Shown here in pieces: positions 25,111-33,405 of a stretch of DNA of 52,786 nucleotides. The first letter of the stretch is position 1. The number at the start of each line of letters is the position of its first letter. Under the pieces are notes generated by a model. That model was not told the origin of the DNA and made no database searches. It saw only the letters and a list, made by a program, of their open reading frames with translations. Source of the DNA: Microvirga soli (GTDB lineage Bacteria; Pseudomonadota; Alphaproteobacteria; Rhizobiales; Beijerinckiaceae); the NCBI RefSeq assembly GCF_016734765.1, contig NZ_JAERQE010000033.1:1-52786 (forward strand), written 5' to 3'. The position numbers and the translations under genes were made by a program.

Positions 25111-26307
25111 ATGAGCATTCGTTACGAGGCTTTCCCGATCGGGATCGAGGAGGAGTACCTTCTTATCGACCCGGAAACGCGGGCACTGGCCGGACGGCAG
25201 CCGGCCGGCTTTATGGCGCGGTGCAAAGAGATCCTCGGCTCTCGTGTCACCCACGAGTTCCTGCAGAGCCAGGTCGAGATCGGCACCGGCGTCTGCCGCA
25301 CGGTCGGAGAGGCACGCGCGGAACTGCTCGAGCTGCGCCAGGCCGTTGCCGCCTCGGCCGAGGAGTTCGGCATGCGGATGATCGCGGCCTCAACTCACCC
25401 TTGGTCGCATTGGCGTGACCAGGAGCCGGTGGACATGGAGCGCTACCGCATCCTCGGCGCCGAGAACCGCAGCCTGGCGCGGCGGATGGCGATCTGCGGA
25501 ATGCATGTCCATGCCGGGATTGAGGACCTGAACCTGCGCGTCGACCTGATGAACCAGGTCAGCTATTTCATGCCGCATCTTCTCGCCCTCAGCACCTCAT
25601 CCCCCTTCTGGGAGGGCCATGATACCGGCCTCAAGGCTTTCCGGCCCATCATCATTGGCGACCTGCCTCGTTCAGGTCTGCCGGAGGTCTTCGAGAGCTG
25701 GAACGACTGGACCGAGCTCCTCGAGGATCTCGCCGCGACCGGCGTCGTTACCGACCCGACGAAGATCTGGTGGGACCTTCGGCCCAGCTCGCGGCATCCA
25801 ACGCTCGAGATCCGGATCTGCGATGTTTGCACCTGGCTTGAAGACGGCCTGACGATCGCGGCACTCTACCAATCAATCTTAGCCTTCCTGCTGCACCTGC
25901 GGAACAACAACCAGCGGTGGCGCCAGTACCGGCGCATCCTGATCCTGGAGAACAAGTGGCGGGCACAGCGCTATGGGGTTGAGGCCGAGCTGGCGGACTT
26001 CGGCAAGGGAATTGTCGTGCCGCTACCCGAACTCATCGACGAGCTGATCGAAATCCTCCGGCCTCATGCAGAAGAGCTCGGCTGTATCTCTGAAGTGGAG
26101 CATGCCCGCACCATCGCGCAGCGCGGAACCAGCGCCGATCAGCAGCTCAAAGTCTATCACGACGCCCTTGCAGCGGGGGCCGGCGACCATGAGGCGCAAG
26201 TGGCTGTGGTCGACTGGCTGGTCGCCCAGTCGGTGCAGCCCGACAGCCCTGCGCCTGCCGAAACTTGTCCCGCCGAGTTGCAATCCGGGCCGCAGCCCCC
26301 TACCTGA
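25111..26307 (+). CDS. YbdK/GCS2-type carboxylate-amine ligase (398 aa)
   Basis: It belongs to the glutamate-cysteine ligase 2 family (COG2170, YbdK), ATP-dependent enzymes that join a carboxylate to an amine. Motifs: GIEEEYLLIDPETRALAG at residues 11-28, EFLQSQVEIGTGVC near 50, HPWSHWRDQEP near 96, GMHVHAGI near 130, and WWDLRPSSRHPTLEIRICD near 220. A start at 25111 with GGAGGAG upstream is clear. The C-terminal 35 residues are Pro/Ala rich and family-atypical. It is the first gene of a five-gene plus-strand unit with two ATP-grasp enzymes and two esterase-like hydrolases, so it probably acts on a small metabolite rather than in glutathione synthesis. Confidence 0.9.
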   Translation: MSIRYEAFPIGIEEEYLLIDPETRALAGRQPAGFMARCKEILGSRVTHEFLQSQVEIGTGVCRTVGEARAELLELRQAVAASAEEFGMRMIAASTHPWSHWRDQEPVDMERYRILGAENRSLARRMAICGMHVHAGIEDLNLRVDLMNQVSYFMPHLLALSTSSPFWEGHDTGLKAFRPIIIGDLPRSGLPEVFESWNDWTELLEDLAATGVVTDPTKIWWDLRPSSRHPTLEIRICDVCTWLEDGLTIAALYQSILAFLLHLRNNNQRWRQYRRILILENKWRAQRYGVEAELADFGKGIVVPLPELIDELIEILRPHAEELGCISEVEHARTIAQRGTSADQQLKVYHDALAAGAGDHEAQVAVVDWLVAQSVQPDSPAPAETCPAELQSGPQPPT

Positions 26308-26378
26308 CACGCTCTGCGGGAGCAATCGCTCGATAATATCCCGTTGTGATCTCCTCATCGAGCAGGTTAGCAGGTTAC

Positions 26379-27569
26379 ATGAACGTTCACCTGAGCCAGC
26401 CTGGGTTCGGCGGGGCCGATCGAGCATCGCCGGCACGGCAGCATGCGCAGATCGCGGAGCTGCTCGCCAACGGCCAGCCCACACCCGCGGCCATTGACGA
26501 CTTCCTGGCGAACCACCAGTTTCCGCTTGTCGAGCCAGGGGCGGTGACCTTCGTCTGGCGGGGCGGAGCAGACCATGTTGATCTCCTGCGGTGGATTCAC
26601 GCTGGTGAACGCGCCCACTTCGAGCCGGTGTCGGGGACCAACCTTTGGCTGCTGCGCCTGCCTGCCACAGACCGTGGCCGGTTCGAGTACAAGCTGGCGA
26701 TCGGGCGGCACGGTGGCGAGGAATGGATCCTGGATCCGCTCAACCCGGCGCGGGCCCGCGATCCGTTTGGTGAGAATTCGGAGTGCCGGACCTATGGCTA
26801 CACACGCCCCGAGTGGAGCGAGCCGCGTGGGGCTCCCGCCGGGCGCATCGAAGCCGTGGAGGTTGGGAGCGCTGCGTTTGGTGAGCGCCGCGAAGAGCGA
26901 GTCTATTTACCTGCCGGCTATGCGGCGGAACGACCTTACCCCCTGGTCATCATTCATGACGGCCAGGATTTCGTCTCCTACGCTGACCTTTCCGTTTCGC
27001 TCGACAACCTGATCGAGGCGGGCGACATTCCACCCGTTGTGGCGGCGCTGGTTCAGACCCGCGACCGGATGGGCGAATACACCCGTGGGCGCAGGCATGC
27101 GCGCTACCTTGTGCGAGAGCTCTTGCCGGTTCTTCAGAGCCGCTACCGGATCTCGGAGGAACCCGAGGATCGGGTCGTTATGGGCGCGAGCCTCGGGGCC
27201 GTAGCCTCGCTTTCAACTGCCTTCCGCTACCCTGGCGTTTTTGGCGGACTGGTGCTGCAGTCCGGATCCTTCATCCTTGACGAGCGCAAGCTCGAGCACC
27301 GGCCCCACCCAGTCTTCCACCGCATCGCGCGCCTTGTGCGGGCCCTGCGGCGGGCGCCGCAGGTGCCCGGAGCCCGTGCTTTCATCTCGACCGGCGAGCT
27401 TGAAGGACTGGCCGAGGAGAACCAGGCTCTTGCTAATTTCTTGAGCGAACGCGGCATCAACGTTCTCTTTAAGAGTGCCTGGGACGGGCACCACTGGCAC
27501 AACTGGCGCGATCAACTGCGCGACGGGCTGATGTGGGTGCTGCGCCGGCAGCAGGAACAAGAGCGCTAA
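26379..27569 (+). CDS. Fes-like alpha/beta-hydrolase esterase with N-terminal CBM48/Fes-like domain (396 aa)
   Basis: Residues 20 to about 140 resemble the N-terminal domain of enterochelin esterase-like proteins (VTFVWRGGADHVDLLRWIH, FEYKLAIGRHGGEEWILDPL). Residues 165-390 form an esterase D-type alpha/beta hydrolase: nucleophile Ser in VVMGASLGAVAS, acidic residue in STGELEG and His in DGHHWHNWRDQL. It probably cleaves or transfers an ester bond in the cytoplasm, since there is no signal peptide. The gene lies 71 bp after the ligase and 43 bp before the ATP-grasp gene. Confidence 0.8.
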   Translation: MNVHLSQPGFGGADRASPARQHAQIAELLANGQPTPAAIDDFLANHQFPLVEPGAVTFVWRGGADHVDLLRWIHAGERAHFEPVSGTNLWLLRLPATDRGRFEYKLAIGRHGGEEWILDPLNPARARDPFGENSECRTYGYTRPEWSEPRGAPAGRIEAVEVGSAAFGERREERVYLPAGYAAERPYPLVIIHDGQDFVSYADLSVSLDNLIEAGDIPPVVAALVQTRDRMGEYTRGRRHARYLVRELLPVLQSRYRISEEPEDRVVMGASLGAVASLSTAFRYPGVFGGLVLQSGSFILDERKLEHRPHPVFHRIARLVRALRRAPQVPGARAFISTGELEGLAEENQALANFLSERGINVLFKSAWDGHHWHNWRDQLRDGLMWVLRRQQEQER

Positions 27570-27612
27570 CGGCCGCGTTTGCCCTTCCTGACCCCCCAAT
27601 GGGAGGGAGGAG

Positions 27613-28869
27613 ATGGGCGAACGTACCGTCAACATCGGCTTGTCGCTGGGCGCCGATATCTGCTGGCCGATCTGCTACGAGAGTTTACTAGAGGGCCTGA
27701 AGCTCGATTTCGAGCACGGCGACGACCGACTGCGCTTCCACTGCGAAAGAGTGACGATTGAGCCCTTCAACCTGCAGCAGCCGGTGAAGTATGATGTCGT
27801 CATCGACCGCCTGACGCACTGGTACTCGACCAGCCGTGAGTGGATCAAGAAGGCGATCGTGCTCAACGATCTCTACGTCTACAACAATCCCTGGTCCTTG
27901 CAGTCGAACGAGAAGCACACCTCCTACTGTGCGATGATGCGTCTCGGCCTGCCGGTGCCGGAGACCTGGCTGCTGCCGCCCAAGGCCTATGACGCGACCG
28001 ACGATCTTGAAGCAACCCTGAGGCAGTATGCCCGCATGTTCTCGCTCGAGGAGATCGGGGCCAAGATCGGCTATCCTTTCTTCATGAAGCCTTATCATGG
28101 CGGCGGCTGGAAGGGGGTGACCAAGATCGATGATCTTGCAGGCTTCCAGAAGGCCTACGACGCCAGCGGCACCGAGGTGATGAACCTGCAGGCCGCGGCC
28201 CTACCTTATGACTGGTTCGTGCGCTGCATCGGGCTGGGGCCACAACTGCGGAAGGTGAACTACGATCCCTCTGCCGCGCTGCACGACCGCTACCGCATGG
28301 ATATCGGCTTCCTGCCCCCCGAGGACGCGTCGGTGCTCGAGGACATGACGCTCACCATCAACGCCTTCTTTGGCTGGGACTTCAACTCGTGCGAGGCATT
28401 GGCGCGCCACGGGGTCTGGCATCCCATCGATTTCGCCAATGCCTGCCCGGACAGCCAGGTGACGTCGCTTCACTACCACTTCCCCTGGCTGATCAAGGCA
28501 AACCTGCGCTGGTCGATCTTCTGTGCCGCGACCGGGCGCAAGATGCGCCGGAACCTCGACTGGGAGCCGTTTTACGCCGTTGCCGACCGCGACCTCGAGC
28601 CCCGTGAGCGGCTGCGGGAGTACGCCCGCATCGCGCACGATCGATTCGAAACTGAACGGTTCCGCGATTTCTGCCGCACCCGGCTCGGCCACCTCGACGC
28701 GTTGGCCTATGACTTCTTCGGCTCGGAGCGCATGCGCAATGCGATCCACCAGAAGGTGAGCGCACTCTTCCCGGCGCACGAGGTCGAGGAGTTCACCGAA
28801 CTGTTCTGGCACCGCATTCAGCTATGGCGGGAACAGGAGGGCGCGCGCGGTGATCAAGACGGGTTCTAG
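27613..28869 (+). CDS. ATP-grasp-type amide or peptide ligase (418 aa)
   Basis: The central and C-terminal parts have ATP-grasp features: SNEKHTSYCAMMRLGLPVPE (the usual N-terminal domain boundary), KIGYPFFMKPYHGGGWKGVT (phosphate-binding loop and Lys), then the metal-binding stretch around VDF-like HPIDFANACPDSQVTS. The substrate-binding half is not like D-Ala-D-Ala ligase or glutathione synthetase in any specific way. A GGGAGGAG site precedes 27613. It overlaps the following hydrolase gene by 20 nt, a sign of translational coupling. Confidence 0.75.
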   Translation: MGERTVNIGLSLGADICWPICYESLLEGLKLDFEHGDDRLRFHCERVTIEPFNLQQPVKYDVVIDRLTHWYSTSREWIKKAIVLNDLYVYNNPWSLQSNEKHTSYCAMMRLGLPVPETWLLPPKAYDATDDLEATLRQYARMFSLEEIGAKIGYPFFMKPYHGGGWKGVTKIDDLAGFQKAYDASGTEVMNLQAAALPYDWFVRCIGLGPQLRKVNYDPSAALHDRYRMDIGFLPPEDASVLEDMTLTINAFFGWDFNSCEALARHGVWHPIDFANACPDSQVTSLHYHFPWLIKANLRWSIFCAATGRKMRRNLDWEPFYAVADRDLEPRERLREYARIAHDRFETERFRDFCRTRLGHLDALAYDFFGSERMRNAIHQKVSALFPAHEVEEFTELFWHRIQLWREQEGARGDQDGF

Positions 28870-29584
28870 GTGGTATTCACCGCGGCTAGAGCAGGAGATT
28901 ACGCTGATCCGTTGGGGCCATTGGGGCCAGCCGGTTTTGCTCTTTCCGACCGCGGGCGGCGATGCCGAGGAGCCAGAGCGGATGGGGCTGATCGGCGCGA
29001 TCGGGCCGATGATCGAAGCCGGCCGCATCAAAGTCTATTGCTGCGATAGCATCGCCGGGCGCGCGCTTGCGGCGAAGTGGGGCTCGGTCGAGTACCGCTG
29101 TTGGCTGCTGAACCAGTTTGAGGACTATGTGGCCCATGAGGCCGTACCGGCAATCCGTGCCGATTGTCGTGACGGTAGCATTGAGGTGGTCACAGCCGGC
29201 GCTTCGATCGGTGCCTTCAAGGCAGTCGCGATGACCTGCCGTTATCCGTGGCTCTTTCGCGCCGCGATCGCGATGAGCGGCACCTACGATCTCGAGCGCC
29301 TGCTCGGCTTCCAGGGGACTCCGGATTACTACTTCTCGGCGCCGATCTGCTTTATGCCCAGTCTTGGACAAGGTCCAATCCTTGATGCACTAAGGCAACG
29401 CTTTATTCTGATGGCAACCGGCCAGGGTCGCTGGGAGAATCCTGACGAGGCTTGGCGCATGGCGCATCTGCTCGGCGGCAGGGGCGTGCCGAACCGGGTC
29501 GATGTCTGGGGCTCCGCCTACGATCACGACTGGCCGACCTGGCAGCAGATGCTGCCCGTCTATCTCAACCAACTGATACCGTGA
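28850..29584 (+). CDS. Esterase-like alpha/beta hydrolase (244 aa)
   Basis: An alpha/beta hydrolase of the esterase D/antigen-85 group. It has a strand-turn VLLFPTAGGDAEE (oxyanion region), nucleophile Ser in VVTAGASIGAFKAVA, and a possible His near SAYDHDWPTWQQMLP. No signal peptide is present. It starts within the previous gene (20-nt overlap) and is followed 18 bp later by a second ATP-grasp gene. Two esterases within an amidoligase operon suggest trimming of, or transfer to, the amide-linked product. Confidence 0.75.
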   Translation: MIKTGSRWYSPRLEQEITLIRWGHWGQPVLLFPTAGGDAEEPERMGLIGAIGPMIEAGRIKVYCCDSIAGRALAAKWGSVEYRCWLLNQFEDYVAHEAVPAIRADCRDGSIEVVTAGASIGAFKAVAMTCRYPWLFRAAIAMSGTYDLERLLGFQGTPDYYFSAPICFMPSLGQGPILDALRQRFILMATGQGRWENPDEAWRMAHLLGGRGVPNRVDVWGSAYDHDWPTWQQMLPVYLNQLIP

Positions 29585-29602
29585 CGCAGGCGCAATATAA
29601 AC

Positions 29603-30817
29603 GTGCTCTTCATCGAGCCCGCCTTCCCGGCCAATCAGCGCGAGTTCGCGCGCGCCCTCGCGTCGATCGGCGCCCACGTGTTGGGTATCGGGGAGCGGCC
29701 CTACGATTGGATTGATGACGAGGCCAAAGGCTGGCTCGGCGGCTATCAGCAGATCGCCTCCGTGACGGACGAGAGTGCGCTCGAATGGGCGGTGCGCAAC
29801 GCACAGAGCCGCATGTGGATTGACCGGCTCGAAGCGACGGTCGAGGCGCATATTCTCCCGGCAGCTCATGTGCGCGAGCGCTGCACGATCCCGGGCATCT
29901 CGGCACGAACCGCCTATCTCTGTCGTGACAAGGTGGCGATGAAAGAGGTGCTCCGACATGCGGGCGTTCCGACTTCCACATCAGCCGGCGTATCGAGTAC
30001 GCCAGAGGCGCGTGATTTCACCGATGCAGTTGGTTTCCCAGTGATCATCAAACCGCGAGCGGCTGCCGGCGCTTTGGGCACGTTTTGTGCTGGGAACCCG
30101 GAGGAGCTTGAAGCCGCAGCGCGGGCAAGCGGCCTTGCCGACGGTGCGACGGTGGCGATCGAGGAGTTCATCGAGGGGCACGAAGGCTTCTACGATACAC
30201 TCACCATCGAAGGCCGCATCGCACATGACTTCATCAGCCATTACTTCCCGAATGTGCTCGAAGCGATGCGCGCCCGCTGGATCTCACCTCAGATTATCGC
30301 CACAAACCGGATGGACGCCCTCGCCTATGCGGAGGTCAAGGAAATGGGGCGGCAGGTGGTTAAATCGCTCGGTATTGGCACCGCGGCCACTCACATGGAG
30401 TGATTCTTTGGGCCCAAGGGCCCGAAGTTTTCTGAGATTGGCTGCCGGCCGCCAGGTGTCGGGCAGTGGGATAGCTACAGCGTCGGCAACGAGCTCGATC
30501 TTTACCGCGAATGGGCTCTGGCAGTCTGCCATCATCGCACCGATTATGCGCCCTCGCGCCGCTATGCCTGCGGCATTATTGCGTTGCGGCCTGATCGTGA
30601 CGGGCGCATTGCAGGCTATGCGGGAGCCGACGAGATGTTCCGCAGCTATGGCGACTTGGTGGTCGGCCATGATTTCCTGACACCCGGCACGCCGACGCAG
30701 CCCGTAGAGGCCGGCTACATGGCTAATGCCTGGATGCGGCTGCGCCACCCCGACTTTGACGTGCTCCATGGCATCCTGAACGAGATCGGCGAGCGGGTGC
30801 AGGTACGCGCCCATTGA
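29603..30817 (+). pseudogene. Second ATP-grasp enzyme, split by an in-frame TGA (404 codons)
   Basis: The frame starts at GTG 29603 (LFIEPAFPANQREFARALAS) and shows a full ATP-grasp domain: LCRDKVAMKEVLRHAGVPTS, GFPVIIKPRAAAGALGTFC, VAIEEFIEGHEGF, and GPKGPKFSEIGCRPPG, the last carrying the metal-binding Glu. Between HME and FFGPKG the codon is TGA (30401-30403), where relatives have TGG (Trp). The frame is then open to 30817 without other defects. As read, the product stops at residue 266, before the metal-site region, so it would be inactive. Sequencing error, a recent mutation or stop readthrough are the options. A start at ATA 29597 (IN-VLF) is not excluded. Confidence 0.75.
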
Positions 30818-31190
30818 CCAAGTCATTGGCTTATGCGGCCGCTCTTCGGCGGAGAACGCTTTGCGGGCCGAGTGCCAAACCCCGTCCAATGAGCAAAGGA
30901 TGTTCGCAATCGGGGGGCATGGCTGCTGATCTTCAGCCACAACAGCGAAGGTCTGAAACGGGTCATTCTCTGCTGATCCCCTGCCCTTCGCGAGCGTCAG
31001 CTTTGGCTGAGTTGGCTGACTTCCGCCTAACTTCTCAGATGTGCCTGGAGCGGCCATTCCGGAGCATTCAGTAGGACTTGCCGAGTCAGCCTCAATGGCT
31101 GCCACATCACCCTTGTTGCTCTGCTGGAAGAGGACAGGCGACCGGGTATTGTCGCCGAGGCGCTGATGGTGCCGCATCACACCAGGCCCT
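30818..31190. other. Intergenic stretch without a supported gene
   Basis: This 373-bp stretch separates the amidoligase operon from the convergent MlaD gene. I see no gene, terminator or repeat I can support in it. Confidence 0.5.
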
Positions 31191-32309
31191 TCAAATTAGG
31201 CTCGACACCCAAAGCACCAGGTCGGTCGCGGCCTTGCCGAAAGCCTCATTCAGACCTGCGGCCGCCGCTGCCGCATCCGTGGCCTGAACCGGGACACTTG
31301 CGTGCACGATGCGCGAGCCGACGAGCCGGCCGTCTCCAGCCAGGATCTTCGCCGAGAACGCCACATCAGCTCTCGGCTCGGGCAGCAGCTCCACCTGAAA
31401 GCTGCGGATGTCGATCAGGAGCTGGTAATCAGCCGTGAGGCCTTCTGTAGGACGTGCGACAGCCTGAGGATAGTTTGCATTCTCGAAGCTGTGGATAATC
31501 TTGGCTTGCAGAAGCTTCGGTAGGCTGTCGCTCCACTGCGCATCGAACCCGCCGCTTTCTTCCACCTGCGGCCGCACGAGGATCTTTTGTGTGTCGAACA
31601 GCACGAGCGCGATTGGCTCGGGAACAACCAACTGACCGCTCGCAACCTTGTCGATGGGTGGGAAGGCATGTGGCGCCGACAGGTCGTAGATCCTGGCGGG
31701 TGCTTTGGCAGCCCCTCCGCCACCGAGGCGCTCAATGGCCTCCAGGATCCCGTCGAGGCGACTGGAATTGCGCGCGAGGGCGGCGGAGAAAGTGCTGAGA
31801 TTGGCCAGGATGCCATGCAGCGGCTCCGCATTGTCGGCAATCAGAGTATCCAGGCGCCGCAAGGCTCCCCGCGCCGTCTGGCTCAGGTCTTGGCTCGTAG
31901 CCGGATCTGCCTTCAGAACAGGTGCGCCGTCCGTTGAGCTGGGGCGCGGCGCGGTGGGCGTGCCGCCTTGGAGGGTGATGGACGGTGCGCCCATGAGGCC
32001 CTGGGATACGAGGCCGGCCTGGGTGTCACTCCTGATGGGCGTGCTGCGGTCAAGGGAAAGTGTGGCGATCACCTGGTTGGGATCATCCGGGTTGAGCCGC
32101 AGTTCGGTGACCTCCCCGACCGCAATGCCGTTGAACAAGACCGGCGAGCCGGGCAGCACCCCCGTAACAGGGCTCTCGAACACGACCTGATAGGTTTCAC
32201 GGTCGCTGAACCCGCCGGCGCTGCGAAGCCAGTACACAAAGCCAAAGGCGGCCGCGATCACACAGAGTGTGAACAGTCCGATCAGGGAATACCGTGCCTG
32301 CGTCTCCAT
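31191..32309 (-). CDS. MlaD-family (MCE) protein fused to a PqiC-like auxiliary lipoprotein domain (372 aa)
   Basis: Residues 8-30 are an N-terminal membrane anchor (YSLIGLFTLCVIAAAFGFVY), residues 35-120 an MCE domain (YQVVFESPVTGVLPGSPVLF, GVTELRLNPDDPN type), then a helical segment with GALRRLDTLIADNAEPLHGI, and residues 205-372 an ABC-type auxiliary lipoprotein domain (RIYDLSAPHAFPPIDKVASG, then VEESGGFDAQWSDSLPKLLQ). MCE proteins form rings that carry phospholipids across the periplasm. PqiC-type lipoproteins are normally separate, so the fusion is unusual. The ABC permease and ATPase usually adjacent are not in the window. Confidence 0.8.
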   Translation of the reverse strand: METQARYSLIGLFTLCVIAAAFGFVYWLRSAGGFSDRETYQVVFESPVTGVLPGSPVLFNGIAVGEVTELRLNPDDPNQVIATLSLDRSTPIRSDTQAGLVSQGLMGAPSITLQGGTPTAPRPSSTDGAPVLKADPATSQDLSQTARGALRRLDTLIADNAEPLHGILANLSTFSAALARNSSRLDGILEAIERLGGGGAAKAPARIYDLSAPHAFPPIDKVASGQLVVPEPIALVLFDTQKILVRPQVEESGGFDAQWSDSLPKLLQAKIIHSFENANYPQAVARPTEGLTADYQLLIDIRSFQVELLPEPRADVAFSAKILAGDGRLVGSRIVHASVPVQATDAAAAAAGLNEAFGKAATDLVLWVSSLI

Positions 32310-32352
32310 ATTTGCGCCTTCGCAGAACTCCTGTGGCCATTGAACATCCCGG

Positions 32353-32889
32353 CTACCGCGCCCTGACCATGGTGACGGACACCTGCGACAACTCGGTGCC
32401 TTGGGAACGAATGCTCACCGCCTGCCGTGTGCCTTGAGGGGCCATGGCAATCCCGGCTGAGAAGCCGGGCCCCTCGGCCACGGCGTCTATCCGTCCGGCC
32501 GAGACTCGGCCGGAGATCCTCCCTTGCATGTTGCGGGTGGTTTCCATCCAAAGGCCAGTGACACGCCCTCCCTCGGCGGTGATGTCTGTCCTGAGCTCAA
32601 AGGTGTAGCTGTCGCTCGTGCAGCGGAGGTTCTGCCGAAGGTTGGTGCCGGCGGATGCCACCGCATAGGTGGCCTGACAGCGAAGGCGTTCGGTGGTGCC
32701 GTTCGACAGGGCTATCGTGCCGCTGCCTGACCACGATCCGGCAAAGCCCCCAAAGGGACTAGACGAGGTGGCCTGGGTCTGCGCATGGGCCAGCACTCCA
32801 CCCAGCAGGAACACCAGCGTGCCAAGAAGCAGATGGCGGGCCTGCGAAAGGGCGGTTGCCAGTCCCGCTGGCATAATTCCCACTGACAT
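32353..32889 (-). CDS. Exported hypothetical protein (178 aa)
   Basis: It has a signal peptide (hydrophobic stretch HLLLGTLVFLLGGVLAHAQ near residues 18-37). The mature part is a beta-rich domain, GGFAGSWSGSGTIALSNGTT, then ERLRCQATYAVASAGTNLRQ with two cysteines, a pattern seen in uncharacterised alphaproteobacterial periplasmic proteins. The ATG at 32889 was chosen over 32919 for a better signal peptide. It lies 43 bp upstream of the MlaD fusion gene on the same strand and may be co-transcribed. Confidence 0.65.
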   Translation of the reverse strand: MSVGIMPAGLATALSQARHLLLGTLVFLLGGVLAHAQTQATSSSPFGGFAGSWSGSGTIALSNGTTERLRCQATYAVASAGTNLRQNLRCTSDSYTFELRTDITAEGGRVTGLWMETTRNMQGRISGRVSAGRIDAVAEGPGFSAGIAMAPQGTRQAVSIRSQGTELSQVSVTMVRAR

Positions 32890-33143
32890 TGTTAGGCGCC
32901 TATGGCATCCAGGCGGCACCGGCCCAGCGTAGCGCCAATCGGGCGAATTTGCGATGCGGCACTCGGGCTTCCTGAGCGGCTTGGGTCAGATGGAAAAAGT
33001 GGCGCCTAGGCGGTTGCTGCCCCCTCTCCGCCTTCGAGTACTCCAATCCTTTCTGCCCGTAGGGCTAAGGCTAACATCCGGAGTGGGTCGATGCCGTTGA
33101 AAAACTCGGCCGGTCGACCTGCTGGGTGCTTGGCTCTCGCTTC

Positions 33144-33286
33144 GGTTGTGTCGCAAACTCAGTTTCTACTTGTCTATACTGGCGTGCTCGCACTGGCCGG
33201 CTGGCGTAGGATCAACGACATAGTTCTGCCGCTATCGCCGCGACTGCCGCTAGAAACTGTCTATACTTCGAGTTTGCGACAGAACC
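33144..33286. mobile_element. 143-bp MITE-like element C
   Basis: Terminal inverted repeats ggttgtgtcgcaaactc and, from 33286 inward, ggttctgtcgcaaactc, with one mismatch in 17. The inner sequences also contain the inverted pair gtttcta and tagaaac, and a repeated tgtctatact. It has no coding capacity. The ends resemble the right end of the IS6 copy at about 12670 (ggttgcgtcgcaaat), not the ends of elements A and B. Confidence 0.65.
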
Positions 33287-33405
33287 GGGAAATTTCGCGG
33301 CGGAGCATCCTCCAGCACGAATTTCCTCATAGGTGCTGATTGATCCAGTCCACGCTTGAATAGCATCGGCCCGACACTCTAAAGTCCGACGCTCTAAACT
33401 GTGGA

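Noticed and set aside
30401..30403. The TGA in the ATP-grasp gene as a selenocysteine codon
   Set aside because: Relatives have Trp at this place, not Cys, and no SECIS-like hairpin is evident directly downstream, so recoding to selenocysteine is unlikely.
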